Notes: a model not told the origin generated them from the letters alone. A DNA stretch of 64,000 nt from Corallococcus silvisoli (GCF_009909145.1 NZ_JAAAPJ010000006.1:434001-498000); one strand, 5' to 3'. Positions 44,306-53,716 are shown, counted from the first letter of the stretch. Made by a program: numbers and translations.

Positions 44306-45208
44306 ATGATGGACCTCTTCCTGATGTCGCCGCCGGGCCGGGGCTGGGCGCTGCGAGGCCGGTCGAACTTCCGCAGCCGCGAGGCCGCCCCGGCGGATGC
44401 GCGCGGCGCGCGGCGGGAGTGGCTGACGCTGGCCCGGCACATCGAGTCGCGCGGGGGCACGGTGGTGGCGCTGCCCTCGCCCTCGGACGCGCTGACGGGC
44501 ATGCCGTACGCGGCCGAGTGCGGCCAGGTGGTGGCCCGCGAGGGGCAGGCTCCGCTGTTCCTGCTGCCTCGCATGATGAGCGCGCACCGCTTCGCGGAGC
44601 GCGACCACTGGACCCCGCTGGCCCGGCGCATGGGCCTGGAGGTGGTGGACCCGGGCGTGGGCATCTGGGAGGCGCACGGGGACGTGGCGACGTTCGACGG
44701 CGTGACGCTGCTGTTCTGGGGCGGGCGCACCACGCTGGACGGCCTGGCGGCGGCGGAGCCGTTCTTCCCCGGCGAGGTGCTGCGCGTCCAGGTGCGCGAG
44801 CCCGCGTTCCACGGGAACATGGCGGTGCTGCCCTTGCCCGCGGTGGACCGGCTGGTCGTCTGCCCGGACGTGATGGCGCCGGAGTCCGTGGCGCTGCTGG
44901 AGCAGCGCTTCGGCGCGAACCGGCTGGTGCGGGTGACGGAGGCGGACATCCGCCGCTACGCGACCAATGGTCTGCCTTTGGGCCGGGACCTGCTCGCGCC
45001 CACGGTGATGCCCGCGCACGTGGTGGCGTTGTTGGAGGGGTTGGGCATGCGCGTGGTGTCCATGCCGATGCCGGAGCTGACGGAGAAGGGCGGTGGTTCG
45101 TCGCGCTGTCTGGTGTCGCGCGCGTCGGTGGACGCCTCCCGCCTCCACCTTCCTCCCGAGTGCCGGCTGGACGTCGTGGCGAAGGACATCGAAGCCGATG
45201 GCGGGTGA
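44306..45208 (+). CDS. Amidinotransferase/arginine-deiminase-superfamily protein
   Basis: A 300-aa protein with the guanidino-group-modifying pattern: an N-terminal SNFRSREAAP loop, the acidic pair in GVGIWEAHGDVATF (Glu and Asp), the His in PAFHGNMAVLPLP, and a C-terminal nucleophile GGGSSRCLVSRA (Cys at ~268). Members hydrolyse or transfer amidino groups (arginine, methylarginine or peptidyl substrates). The substrate cannot be told. ATG 44306 lacks a strong Shine-Dalgarno. It overlaps the next gene by 11 nt. Confidence 0.72.
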   Translation: MMDLFLMSPPGRGWALRGRSNFRSREAAPADARGARREWLTLARHIESRGGTVVALPSPSDALTGMPYAAECGQVVAREGQAPLFLLPRMMSAHRFAERDHWTPLARRMGLEVVDPGVGIWEAHGDVATFDGVTLLFWGGRTTLDGLAAAEPFFPGEVLRVQVREPAFHGNMAVLPLPAVDRLVVCPDVMAPESVALLEQRFGANRLVRVTEADIRRYATNGLPLGRDLLAPTVMPAHVVALLEGLGMRVVSMPMPELTEKGGGSSRCLVSRASVDASRLHLPPECRLDVVAKDIEADGG

Positions 45209-45989
45209 GCTCGCGTCGCTGGCTCAGGCGTTCTTCGCCGCGAACCCGGAGCTGTCCTTGCAGGCGCTGGGCTCCGGCGTGCACGTGCCGTCGCTGGACC
45301 TGGCCCCGCATGGCATCCCGGTGACGCACCTGCTGGCGGAGCACAACGCGGAGCTGGCGCGGCAATACCTGACGCTCAACCAGCTCGCGTTCGGTGGCAT
45401 CGGCGTGCCGCGCTGGGTGCTGTCGGACTTGTACCTGCTGCCCGGCGCCATCGGGCTCTTGCGCTGCCCCGCGCGGCTGTTGAAGGCGCCGGCGCGCGAG
45501 CGGCTGCTGCTGGCGGACGAGGAGCTGGCCATTGGCGCGGCCTGCTACGTGGCGCCGTCGCTGACGCCGGGGCTGTTCGTGGGCGTGTCGCTGTTCAGCT
45601 TCCTGCCGGGGCGGGGCGCGTCCTCGTGGGTGAAGACGCTCACGCTCGGCATGGTGCGCGCGAAGCGCCTGCGGGGCGTCACCCAGTGGGACAACCCGGC
45701 GGTGCGCGTGCACACGCGGCTGGGGCCCATGCGGCTGGTGGGGCGCGTCCCCGGCGGGCACGACTACGACGAGCGCACCTTCGTCTACGAGACGGACCTC
45801 GCCGACGAGGCCCGCGTGGCCCAGGCGATGTCGCGGGGCGAGGAGCAGGCCTTCGCCACCCGCATCCCCGTCACCGACCTGGTGGCGCTGGGCACGCTGC
45901 TGGACCGAGCGGAGGCGGGGGCCCGGTTGGAACTGGTGCCTCCCGGCCAGGACGGCGGCCACGTGCTGGTGCGTGAGCTGGCGCCTTAG
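45198..45989 (+). CDS. Unknown protein coupled to the amidinotransferase-like gene
   Basis: 263 aa, starting at ATG 45198 inside the last codons of the preceding gene. No signal peptide or TM. Notable segments are PHGIPVTHLLAEHNAELARQ, GIGVPRWVLSDLYLLPGAIG, and ERTFVYETDLADEARVAQAM. I recognise no family. The tight overlap implies joint function with the amidinotransferase-like enzyme, perhaps as substrate-supplying or accessory protein (inference). It ends in a 4-nt convergent overlap with the MBL-like gene. Confidence 0.7.
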   Translation: MAGELASLAQAFFAANPELSLQALGSGVHVPSLDLAPHGIPVTHLLAEHNAELARQYLTLNQLAFGGIGVPRWVLSDLYLLPGAIGLLRCPARLLKAPARERLLLADEELAIGAACYVAPSLTPGLFVGVSLFSFLPGRGASSWVKTLTLGMVRAKRLRGVTQWDNPAVRVHTRLGPMRLVGRVPGGHDYDERTFVYETDLADEARVAQAMSRGEEQAFATRIPVTDLVALGTLLDRAEAGARLELVPPGQDGGHVLVRELAP

Positions 45990-46639
45990 GGCGCCGGGGC
46001 GCTGGGGAACTCCTCGTCCTGCTCCAGCGCCTTGCGCAGGGCCGCGGCGCCCTCCTTGAGGATGGGCGCGCCGTGCGCGAAGCAGACGGTCTGGAGGGGC
46101 AGGTGGTCCAGGATGCGCTGGACGCTGGTGCGCGTGCGCAGGGGTTCGTCCTGGTACTCGCTGGGGACGAACGTCGGCGCGCCCCGGCCCTCGCGTGACA
46201 GCAGGTCGGAGATGAAGACCACCGCGTGCGGGCTCTTCTGGAGCCAGAGCGTGTACATGGCCTCCGTGGGCCCTGGCGTCTGGAAGGTGTTGAGGCCGCC
46301 GGGCAGGATGGTCCCGTTCACGTATTCGAAGTCCGGCTTCTCCCCCAGGCCCAGCGCGCCCTCCGGGGCCCAGACGGGCACGCCGAACGCCTTGCGCAGG
46401 CGCCACGCGGAGCGCTGGTGGTTGCCCGCGGTGAGCACGATGGCGTCGATGTCGCCCAGCTTGCGCAGGGCCTTCTCGTCGATGGGCAGCGGGTCGATGA
46501 GGGTGACGGTGCCGTCGTCGTCCACCACCGCGTAGGCGTCGCTGCGCAGGCCGCCGAGCCGGTCGTCGGCGACGGTCCAGTGGTGCACTCCCGGGACGAT
46601 CTCGTCCGTCTTCTTCGCCTGGGCCTTGGGCTCGCTCAT
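45986..46639 (-). CDS. Metallo-beta-lactamase-fold protein with degenerate metal site
   Basis: A 217-aa protein with the MBL fold order (AVVDDDGTVTLIDPLPIDEKAL, then DIDAIVLTAGNHQRSAW, FISDLLS and VCFAHGAPI). In active members the third segment is HxHxDH; here it reads AGNHQRSA, so only one of the usual ligands remains, and the middle His is Pro-Thr-Glu (GPTEAM). Terminal His (AHGAPI) and Asp (SDLLS) persist. Catalysis by the normal two-metal mechanism is doubtful. Its stop overlaps the stop of the convergent gene. Confidence 0.75.
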   Translation of the reverse strand: MSEPKAQAKKTDEIVPGVHHWTVADDRLGGLRSDAYAVVDDDGTVTLIDPLPIDEKALRKLGDIDAIVLTAGNHQRSAWRLRKAFGVPVWAPEGALGLGEKPDFEYVNGTILPGGLNTFQTPGPTEAMYTLWLQKSPHAVVFISDLLSREGRGAPTFVPSEYQDEPLRTRTSVQRILDHLPLQTVCFAHGAPILKEGAAALRKALEQDEEFPSAPAP

Positions 46640-46779
46640 GCGGACAAAGCTAGGCACCGGCGCGCGGATGACACGGGCGCCCGCCCCTCCGCCCGCCTGC
46701 TCCTCCAGCGGCCCCTCCCACCCCCTTCGCATCCCGCCCGCCGCGCGCACCTTTGTCGTTGGACGTCAGGAGAGACGCG

Positions 46780-48654
46780 ATGCGCGCGATGACCCGACCG
46801 CTGGTGCTGTTCGATGGGGACTGTGGCTTCTGCAAGCGCTGGGTGGCGCGCTGGCGCGGGGACACCCAGGGGCGGGTGCGCTTCGTGCGCGCCAGCGGAT
46901 GGCTGCGCGCGCTCCTGGGCATCTCCCGTCAGGACATGCGGCGGGCCCTGCAATTGGTGGAGCCTTCCGGGCGCCGCTCCTCGGGCGCGGAGGCGGTCTT
47001 CCGGATGCTCGCCTGGTCGCCTCGCTGGGGCACGCGCTTCGCCGCGCGGCTGGGGCTGCTGCCCGGCATCCAGCAGGCGGCGGGCGCGGTGTACTCGGTC
47101 ATCGCGCGGCACCGGGGCCGCGCGGCGCGGTGGGACACGTGGTTGTTCAGCCGGGTGACGGAGCCCGCCGAACACCGGCGCGTGCGCTGGCTCTTCCTGC
47201 GGCTGATGGGCGGCACCTTCCTCATCGCCTTCACGTCGCTGGGCCGGCAGGTGCTGGGGCTCTATGGCGAGAAGGGCATCCGCCCCATCCGCGACCTGGC
47301 GCAGTCGGAGCGCTGGGCGGCGCAGGGCCGGTGGCGGCGCCCCTCCGTGTTCTGGAGGGACGCGTCCGACGCGGCGCTGGTGCGCGGCTGCCGCGTGGGA
47401 CAGGGCCTGTCGCTGGCGCTGCTCTTCAACGTCGCCCCGCGCCTGAGCGCCGCGGGGCTGTGGGGGCTGTACCTGTCCTATGTGTCGCTGGGGCGCGAGT
47501 TCCTGTCGTTCCAGTGGGACGTGCTGCTCCTGGAGATGGGGGCGCTGGGCGCGCTCACCGCGCCGGGCGGCGTGCGGCCGGGGCTGGGGAAGCGGGATGT
47601 GTCCGCGTTGGAGGTCCTCCTCTTCCGGATGCTCGTGTTCCGGCTCTACTTCGGCTCGGGGATGAGCAAGTTCCACTCGCGCGACCAGACGTGGCGCGAC
47701 CTGAGCGCGTGCGACGTTTACTTCGAGACCGCGCCCCTGCCCACGCGCGGCGGCTGGGCCGCGCACCAGCTGCCCCGCCCGGTGCGTCACGCGGGCACGG
47801 CGGCGGTGCTGGCGGCGGAGACGGCGGTGCCCTTCCTCGCCTTCGGTCCCCGGCGCGTGCGGCAGGTCGCCTTCGGCATCTTCTCCGCGCTGCAGGCGGC
47901 CATCGTCGCCACGGGCAACTACGGCTTCTTCAACGTCCAGTCGCAGGCCCTGGGGCTGTGGCTGCTGGACGACGCGGCCCTGCGCCGCGTGCTCCCCTCG
48001 CGCTGGTGGCGCGACGCCGGACCCGCGCGGAGGCCGTCCGCGCTGGGCACGGCGCTGTCGGCGGCCACGGCGGTGCCGGTGCTCGCGCTGGGCTCGGCGG
48101 AGCTCCTCCGCCGGATGGGGTGGTGGCCGAGGGGCCCCGCGCGCCTGGTGGCGGCGGTGGACTGGCTGGAGGACCGGCTGCTGCCGTTGCACTCGGTGAA
48201 CTCCTACGGCCTGTTCTCCGTGATGACGGTGGACCGGCCGGAGATCACGCTGGAGGGCTCCGATGACGGCGTGCACTGGGTGGAGTACCCGTTCCGCTAC
48301 AAGACGTCCGCGCTGGACCGGCCGCCGCGCCAGGTGGCGCCCCACCAGCCCCGGCTGGACTGGCAGATGTGGTTCGCCGCGCTGGGGTCGCCGCCCTCCT
48401 GGTTCATCACCCTGATGGAGCGGCTGCTGGAGGGTTCACCGGAGGTCCTGAGGCTGTTCGCCGCCAATCCCTTTCCAGACCACCCGCCCCGCGTCGTGCG
48501 CGCCGTGCTCCACGACTACCGGATGACGTCCCGGGAGGAGCGCCAGCGCACCGGGGCGTGGTGGAAGCGGGAACGGCATGGGCTGTATGTGTCGCCCCTG
48601 ACCCTCACGCCCGGCACGTCCGAGCAGGGCGGCCGGCTGACCTGGCACGTCTGA
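46780..48654 (+). CDS. DCC-type thiol oxidoreductase fused to lipase-maturation-factor domain
   Basis: A 624-aa fusion. Residues ~6-110 are a DCC1-like thioredoxin-fold domain with FDGDCGFCKRW (Cys 15 and 18). The rest is a polytopic lipase maturation factor (LMF1-like) region: several TMs, the motifs NYGFFNVQSQALG, SVNSYGLFSVMTVDRPEI, and VEYPFRYKTSALDRPPRQVA. LMF1 in animals helps fold dimeric lipases in the ER; bacterial versions are largely uncharacterised. The fusion suggests a membrane thiol-redox step in secreted-protein maturation. AGGAGA precedes ATG 46780. Confidence 0.85.
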   Translation: MRAMTRPLVLFDGDCGFCKRWVARWRGDTQGRVRFVRASGWLRALLGISRQDMRRALQLVEPSGRRSSGAEAVFRMLAWSPRWGTRFAARLGLLPGIQQAAGAVYSVIARHRGRAARWDTWLFSRVTEPAEHRRVRWLFLRLMGGTFLIAFTSLGRQVLGLYGEKGIRPIRDLAQSERWAAQGRWRRPSVFWRDASDAALVRGCRVGQGLSLALLFNVAPRLSAAGLWGLYLSYVSLGREFLSFQWDVLLLEMGALGALTAPGGVRPGLGKRDVSALEVLLFRMLVFRLYFGSGMSKFHSRDQTWRDLSACDVYFETAPLPTRGGWAAHQLPRPVRHAGTAAVLAAETAVPFLAFGPRRVRQVAFGIFSALQAAIVATGNYGFFNVQSQALGLWLLDDAALRRVLPSRWWRDAGPARRPSALGTALSAATAVPVLALGSAELLRRMGWWPRGPARLVAAVDWLEDRLLPLHSVNSYGLFSVMTVDRPEITLEGSDDGVHWVEYPFRYKTSALDRPPRQVAPHQPRLDWQMWFAALGSPPSWFITLMERLLEGSPEVLRLFAANPFPDHPPRVVRAVLHDYRMTSREERQRTGAWWKRERHGLYVSPLTLTPGTSEQGGRLTWHV

Positions 48655-48797
48655 GAAGCAGCCCCGCCCAATCCCAACCACGCCCGGTGCGTGGGCCCCC
48701 CACACGGCATGGGCCCGGCCGGACGGTGGGCATGGAGCAAAGGGAGGGGACGGGGACTGGCGGGGGATGGCGATCGGTAGGTACGGTGGCAGTCGCG

Positions 48798-51700
48798 ATG
48801 GTGTCCGGTGCTTCCCCGTCTTCCCTCATCTTCGGCAGGTACGCGGTCCTCCGCCGCCTGGCCGTGGGGGGCATGGGCGAAATCTTCCTGGCCCGTCAGG
48901 TGGGGGTGAGCGGCTTCGAGCGCCCCGTCATCCTCAAGAGCCTGCTGCCGGACCTGCTGGAGCACGAGGGGTCGGTGGAGATGTTCCTCGACGAGGCCCG
49001 GGTCGCGGCGCACCTGAACCACCCGAACGTCGTCTCGCTGTACGAGGTCGGCGCGTGGCAGGGCACGTTCTACATCGCCATGGAGTACATCGAGGGCGAG
49101 AACCTGGGCCGGCTGGCGAAGGCGGCGCAGCGGGCCGCCACGCCGCTGCCCCACCGGGTGTGCGCGCAGTTGATCCGCGACGCGGCGCTGGGCCTGGACC
49201 ACGCGCACCACGCGCGGGACAACCAGGGCGCGTCGCTGGAGCTGGTGCACCGGGACATCAGCCCACAGAACATCATGGTGCGCCTGGATGGCGTGACGAA
49301 GGTGGTGGACTTCGGCGTGGCCAAGGCGACCATCCGCGCCAGCCGCACGCGCACCGGCGTGCTCAAGGGCAAGCTGCGCTACATGTCGCCCGAACAGGTG
49401 CGCAACGAACCCGTCGCCGGCACGAGCGACCAGTTCGCGCTGGGCGTGGTGCTGTGGGAGCTGTGCACGCGCCGGCCGTTCATCGACACGGACAACCCCG
49501 CGGAGGCGATGCGAAGGATTGCCCTGGCGGCGGTGCCCAAGCCGTCGCAGTTCGTGGAGGGGCTGTCTCCGCTGTTGGAGCAGATCATCCTGCGCACGCT
49601 CCACCGCGCGCCCGCGCAGCGCTTCGCGAGATGCGCCGACGTGGCGCGCGCGCTCCAGGCCTATCTGGACGAGGTGCCGGAGGCGCCGGGGGAGAGCGTC
49701 TCCGCGGTGGTGACGCGGCTGGTGGGCGAGTCGGTGCTCGCGCGGCTGCGCGACGCGGGCAGCGTGGAGCCGGGGCTGCACCCGGCCCGTGAGCCCTCCA
49801 GCGTGTCGTGTCCGCGCTGTGGCCAGTCCACCAGCGCGACCAACCGCTTCTGTCCCGCGTGCGGCAACTCGCTCACGCCCGCGGCCGGTGCCGTCGCGCC
49901 GCAGCTTCCGCTGATGCCCGTGTTGAGCGAGCCGCCCGTGCACCTGGGCGACGAGGAGCTCCCCGACGCGCCAACGGCCAAGGCGCCCGCGGCCCGGCGC
50001 GACGACGGCGCCGTGCACGAGCCGCCCACGGACCCGACGATGGAGGTGCCCGCGCCGCTGGTGTCCGTGCTCTCCGCGTCGCCGCTCACCTCCGACGAGG
50101 ACGACGCGCCTCCGGCGCTGGGGGACGAGGCCCCGGGCCCCACGGTGAAGATCCGCGCGCTGGACGCGCAGGCGCTGATGCGCCGGCTCACGCTGCTGGT
50201 GGTGGCCTGCGAACCGGCGGACGCGGCCCGGCTGCGCGACGCGGTGGCGTCCGTGGCGGTGCGCCACCAGGTGGAGGCGATGGCGCTGTCGGGCACGCAC
50301 TGGTGTCTGCCTTTCGGGCTCCAGCAGGCCCGCCAGGACGACGCGTCGCGGGCGCTGACGTGCGCGGAGGAGCTGGGGCTCGCGGGGGTGGCGGCGCGGC
50401 GGGGGTTGGAGTCCGGCGTGGTGCGGGTGAGCGCGGACGCGGACGGCGCCCGGCTGTCCGGCATGGGGCTGGCGCGGGCGCTGGCGCTGGCGGACGCGGC
50501 GGCGCCCGGAGAGCTGCTCGTGGGCGCGTCGGTGAAGGCGCTGCTGGTGGAGACAGGGGGCGTGCGCATCGGCGCGGCGCGCGAGCTGCCCGGGGGCCCG
50601 GCGTGGCGGGTGGAGTCCGGCGTGCCCGCGTCCCGAGGCGACGCGCTGGTGGGGCGCGACGAGGCCCTGGCCCAGGCGCGCGCGGTGGTGGAGTCCGCGC
50701 GCAAGGGCGAGGGCGGCGCGCGGCTCTTCGTCGGACCCACGGGGGTGGGCCGCAGCCGCTTCCTGGAGGCGGTGGCGGAGCTGGCGGCGGGCGCGTCATC
50801 GCCGCGGGTGGTGTACGCGTGGGGCGGAGACCCGCGCTCCGCGGGCGCGCTGGGGCTGTGGCGCACGGTGTTCGCGTCCCTCTCGCGCTCCGGGCCCGGC
50901 GCGGACGCGAGTGCGGCGTCGCTCGTGGGCCTGGGCTTCTCCGAGCCGGAGGCCGCGGCGCTCTGGCGGCGGCTCGCGCGGGGCGCGCCGGTGGGTGGGC
51001 ACCTGGCCGCGGGGGACGTGGCGGTGGTGGACGCGATCCAACGCGTGGCGCGGCCGTCCGGGCTGTTGCTGCTGGTGGACGACGTGCACCGGGTGGACGG
51101 CGCCTCGCTGGAGCTGCTCGCGGGCGTGTTGGGCGCGAAGGACACGCGCGTCGCGCTGGTGGGCACGGGCGACGTGGACGCGGTGCCCACGGCCCTGTCG
51201 CCCCTTCCGGTGACGGTGCTGGAGGGGCTGTCGTCCTCGGAGCTGAACGCGCTGCTGACCGCGAGCCTGGGCCTGCCCTTGTCGCCCTCGCTGGAGCGGG
51301 CGGTGGGGGACCGGGTGCGCGGCAATCCCGCGCATGCGCTGGCGCTGGTGCGGCTGCTCGTCGCGGTGGGCGTGCTGCTGCGCACGGAGGAGGGCTTCCA
51401 GACCAATGGGCCGCTGTCCGCCGCGGCGCTGCCGCAGGACCTGGGGCAGGTGCTGGGGGCGCGGTTGGAGCTGCTGCCCGCCGCGTCGCTGCGCTTCCTC
51501 CAGCGCGCCGCGGTGGAGGGGTCGCTCTTCTCGGCGGAGCTGGTGCGCGCGTCGCTGCCCGGCCCGGTGGGCGTGGAGGTGCTCGACGACGCGGAGTGGG
51601 TGGTGCCCGTGCCCCAGCAGCCCGGCATCTTCCGCTTCACGCGCGAGGAGGCGCGGCAGGTGCTGCGCGAGCGCCTCTCGCCCTCGCAGCTGCGGAGCGC

Positions 51701-52703
51701 GCACGAGGAGCTGGCGGAGGCGCTGGAGCGGGAGGCCTTCGCCCAGGAGCCGGCCCGCGAGGTGCGCGTGGCGGACCACCTGCTGGGCGCGGAGGCGCCG
51801 GGCGCGCCGGCCGCGTGCGAGCGGGCGGGAGACTGGTTCGCGGCGCGCGGCGAGTGGCGCGCGGCGGTGGAGTTCTACCGCTGGGCGCTGGGCCGCGCGC
51901 CTGGCGCGACGGCGACGGTGGTGCGCTGGCAGCTGGACGTGCTCGCGCGCGCGGCGGAGTGCCTGACACACGCGGAGCCCGCGGCCGTGGATGGGCTGGT
52001 GACGCCGTGGCTGGACCGCGTGCCGGTGATGCAGACGCCCGGCCCGTGGGCGGAGGCCGCGCGCAGGCTGGCCACCGCGGAGCTGAAGCTGGGGCGCGTG
52101 GAGGACGCGGAGGTGCGCCTGAGCATGGCGCAGGGGCCGGCGGGCGCGGACCCGGAGGTCGAGGCCCGCGTGCTGGGGGAGCTGGCGCGGGTGCGCGAGG
52201 CCAAGGGCGAGACGACGGCCGCGGTGGAGCTGCTGGCGCGGGCCTTCCAGCGCATGGGCAGCCGGACCCCTCGGGCGCCGGACTTCTACTGGGAGCACTA
52301 CCTGCTGCTGGGGCGGTTGCAGCAGCGGCTGGGGCAGCTGGACCGGGCGCGGGTGGCCTTCACGCGCGCGGCGGAGCAGTCCCGGTCGGTGGGCAGCGCG
52401 GTGGGACAGGCGCGGGCGCTGTCGCAGCTGGCGGGTCTGCGCGTCCTCTCCGGCGAGCCGGGCCAGGCGCTGGCGGACCTGGAGCGCGCGCTCACCCTGG
52501 CCGAGCAGGGCGGCGACGCGCAGGAGGCGGCGCGCATCCACTTCAACGCCGGGCGCCTGCTGGTGGTGGGAGGCCGGGGCCCGGAGGCCCGCGAGCGGCT
52601 GGAGCAGGCGAGGGAGCGCGCCCGGGTGGCGGGATGGCGGGAGGGGGAGGCCCTGGCCGCGCAGGTGCTGGAGACGATGGAGGCCCGCACGCCCCGCCGC
52701 TGA
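48798..52703 (+). CDS. Ser/Thr protein kinase fused to zinc ribbon, cyclase-like domain, AAA-type ATPase and TPRs
   Basis: A 1301-aa regulator. The kinase domain spans ~14-290: glycine loop LAVGGMGEIFLA, Lys ~47, HRDISPQN (151-158), DFGVAK (171-176), SPEQ. A zinc ribbon follows with Cys 338, 341, 352 and 355 (CPRCG, CPACG). Residues ~455-590 resemble a degenerate class III nucleotide cyclase (LTLLVVACEPADAARLRDAV). Next is an STAND/AAA-like ATPase with Walker A GPTGVGRS (Arg instead of Lys) and Walker B LLLLVDDVHRVD. The C-terminal ~450 residues are TPR-like helices. ATG 48798 is preferred; ATG 48732 is possible. Confidence 0.87.
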   Translation: MVSGASPSSLIFGRYAVLRRLAVGGMGEIFLARQVGVSGFERPVILKSLLPDLLEHEGSVEMFLDEARVAAHLNHPNVVSLYEVGAWQGTFYIAMEYIEGENLGRLAKAAQRAATPLPHRVCAQLIRDAALGLDHAHHARDNQGASLELVHRDISPQNIMVRLDGVTKVVDFGVAKATIRASRTRTGVLKGKLRYMSPEQVRNEPVAGTSDQFALGVVLWELCTRRPFIDTDNPAEAMRRIALAAVPKPSQFVEGLSPLLEQIILRTLHRAPAQRFARCADVARALQAYLDEVPEAPGESVSAVVTRLVGESVLARLRDAGSVEPGLHPAREPSSVSCPRCGQSTSATNRFCPACGNSLTPAAGAVAPQLPLMPVLSEPPVHLGDEELPDAPTAKAPAARRDDGAVHEPPTDPTMEVPAPLVSVLSASPLTSDEDDAPPALGDEAPGPTVKIRALDAQALMRRLTLLVVACEPADAARLRDAVASVAVRHQVEAMALSGTHWCLPFGLQQARQDDASRALTCAEELGLAGVAARRGLESGVVRVSADADGARLSGMGLARALALADAAAPGELLVGASVKALLVETGGVRIGAARELPGGPAWRVESGVPASRGDALVGRDEALAQARAVVESARKGEGGARLFVGPTGVGRSRFLEAVAELAAGASSPRVVYAWGGDPRSAGALGLWRTVFASLSRSGPGADASAASLVGLGFSEPEAAALWRRLARGAPVGGHLAAGDVAVVDAIQRVARPSGLLLLVDDVHRVDGASLELLAGVLGAKDTRVALVGTGDVDAVPTALSPLPVTVLEGLSSSELNALLTASLGLPLSPSLERAVGDRVRGNPAHALALVRLLVAVGVLLRTEEGFQTNGPLSAAALPQDLGQVLGARLELLPAASLRFLQRAAVEGSLFSAELVRASLPGPVGVEVLDDAEWVVPVPQQPGIFRFTREEARQVLRERLSPSQLRSAHEELAEALEREAFAQEPAREVRVADHLLGAEAPGAPAACERAGDWFAARGEWRAAVEFYRWALGRAPGATATVVRWQLDVLARAAECLTHAEPAAVDGLVTPWLDRVPVMQTPGPWAEAARRLATAELKLGRVEDAEVRLSMAQGPAGADPEVEARVLGELARVREAKGETTAAVELLARAFQRMGSRTPRAPDFYWEHYLLLGRLQQRLGQLDRARVAFTRAAEQSRSVGSAVGQARALSQLAGLRVLSGEPGQALADLERALTLAEQGGDAQEAARIHFNAGRLLVVGGRGPEARERLEQARERARVAGWREGEALAAQVLETMEARTPRR

Positions 52704-52831
52704 AGTGGGCAAAAGGCGTCAGCAGGCGTGCAGGCGGCAGGACTTCGTCGCCCGGGGGCGCGGTTTTCCCGCTCCCGGGAGGGTCTGTCGATAGACTCAC
52801 GTCTCCCCCATTCGCCCGCGTGCCTGCCTTC

Positions 52832-53671
52832 GTGAAGACCTCACGTCCCTTCTCCTTTTCCCTGTTGGGTCTCCTCTCGCTGGGCGTGCTCGGCGCGTGT
52901 GGCCCGTCGCCCACGACCATCACGCTGGAGCCGCCCGAGCTGCGCTACCTGCGCACGCAGGGGCAGAACCTTCCGCTGAACTACACGGTGCTGGACGCGG
53001 ATGGACGCAAGATGATGGACGCGCGGCTGCGCTGGACCAGCTCCGCGCCGGAGGTGGCCTCCGTGCAGGAGGACGGCACGGTGGTGGCGCGCAAGTCCGG
53101 GAAGACCATCATCGGCGTGCAGGGCGGGCGGGCGAAGGCGGCGCTGCCGTTGGACCTCACCATCCTCGCCTCGCTGGACGTGCGCGCGCCGGGCGCGGAC
53201 TTCGTGGAGGTGGGGCGCACCATCAAGCTGCGCGTGGTGGCGCGAAACGAGGCGGGCCACGTCATCGCGGACGCCGCGCCCCTCTTCCGCTCCAGCAACG
53301 ACGAGGTGGCGCGCGTGGAGAACGGCGAGCTCATCGCCGCGTCGGCGGGCGTGGCCACCGTCACCGCGACGCTGGGACACCTGAACCGCGCCATCGCCGT
53401 GCAGGTGGTGCCGCCGGACTTCTCCCGCCTGGGCCTGAACCTCACCTCGTACACCTTCAAGAAGAAGGGCCAGTCGGTGATGGTCCAGGCGAAGGCGTAC
53501 AACCGCAACGGCGTGGCGTTGGACCGCGTGCCGCTGGAGTGGTTCAGCTCGAACTCGGCCGTGGTGACGGTGTCGCCCGAGGGCCGCGTGACGGCCGTGG
53601 GCCCGGGCCGCGCGGTGGTGTCGGTGGTGGCCGGCCGGCGCCGCACCGCCGCGGACTTCATCGTCGAGTAG
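52832..53671 (+). CDS. BIG2-like Ig-domain lipoprotein
   Basis: 279 aa from GTG 52832, which gives a canonical lipoprotein signal (MKTSRPFSFSLLGLLSLGVL, lipobox LGAC, Cys 23). GTG 52820 is an alternative. The mature part has about three bacterial Ig-like (BIG2) repeats: VLDADGRKMMDARLRWTSSA and VASVQEDGTVVARKSGKTII; VVARNEAGHVIADAAPLFRS; and YNRNGVALDRVPLEWFSSNS with VVTVSPEGRVTAVGPGRAVV. These domains act in adhesion or scaffolding at the surface. It converges on traB. Confidence 0.82.
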   Translation: MKTSRPFSFSLLGLLSLGVLGACGPSPTTITLEPPELRYLRTQGQNLPLNYTVLDADGRKMMDARLRWTSSAPEVASVQEDGTVVARKSGKTIIGVQGGRAKAALPLDLTILASLDVRAPGADFVEVGRTIKLRVVARNEAGHVIADAAPLFRSSNDEVARVENGELIAASAGVATVTATLGHLNRAIAVQVVPPDFSRLGLNLTSYTFKKKGQSVMVQAKAYNRNGVALDRVPLEWFSSNSAVVTVSPEGRVTAVGPGRAVVSVVAGRRRTAADFIVE

Positions 53672-53686
53672 CGCCCGCGGACCCGG

Positions 53687-53708
53687 CCCGCCGCCCTGGA
53701 GCGGCGGG
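53687..53708. terminator. Bidirectional terminator between BIG2 lipoprotein gene and traB
   Basis: CCCGCCGC (53687-53694) pairs with GCGGCGGG (53701-53708) across a 6-nt loop, with extending GC pairs. It sits between two convergent genes 45 nt apart. Read on either strand, a T-run is absent. Confidence 0.55.
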
Positions 53709-53716
53709 CCCGGCGA

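Noticed and set aside
49808..53671. A long plus-strand frame overlapping the kinase gene
   Set aside because: Only its last ~280 codons are real (the BIG2 lipoprotein); the rest is a Gly/Ala/Arg shadow of the kinase.
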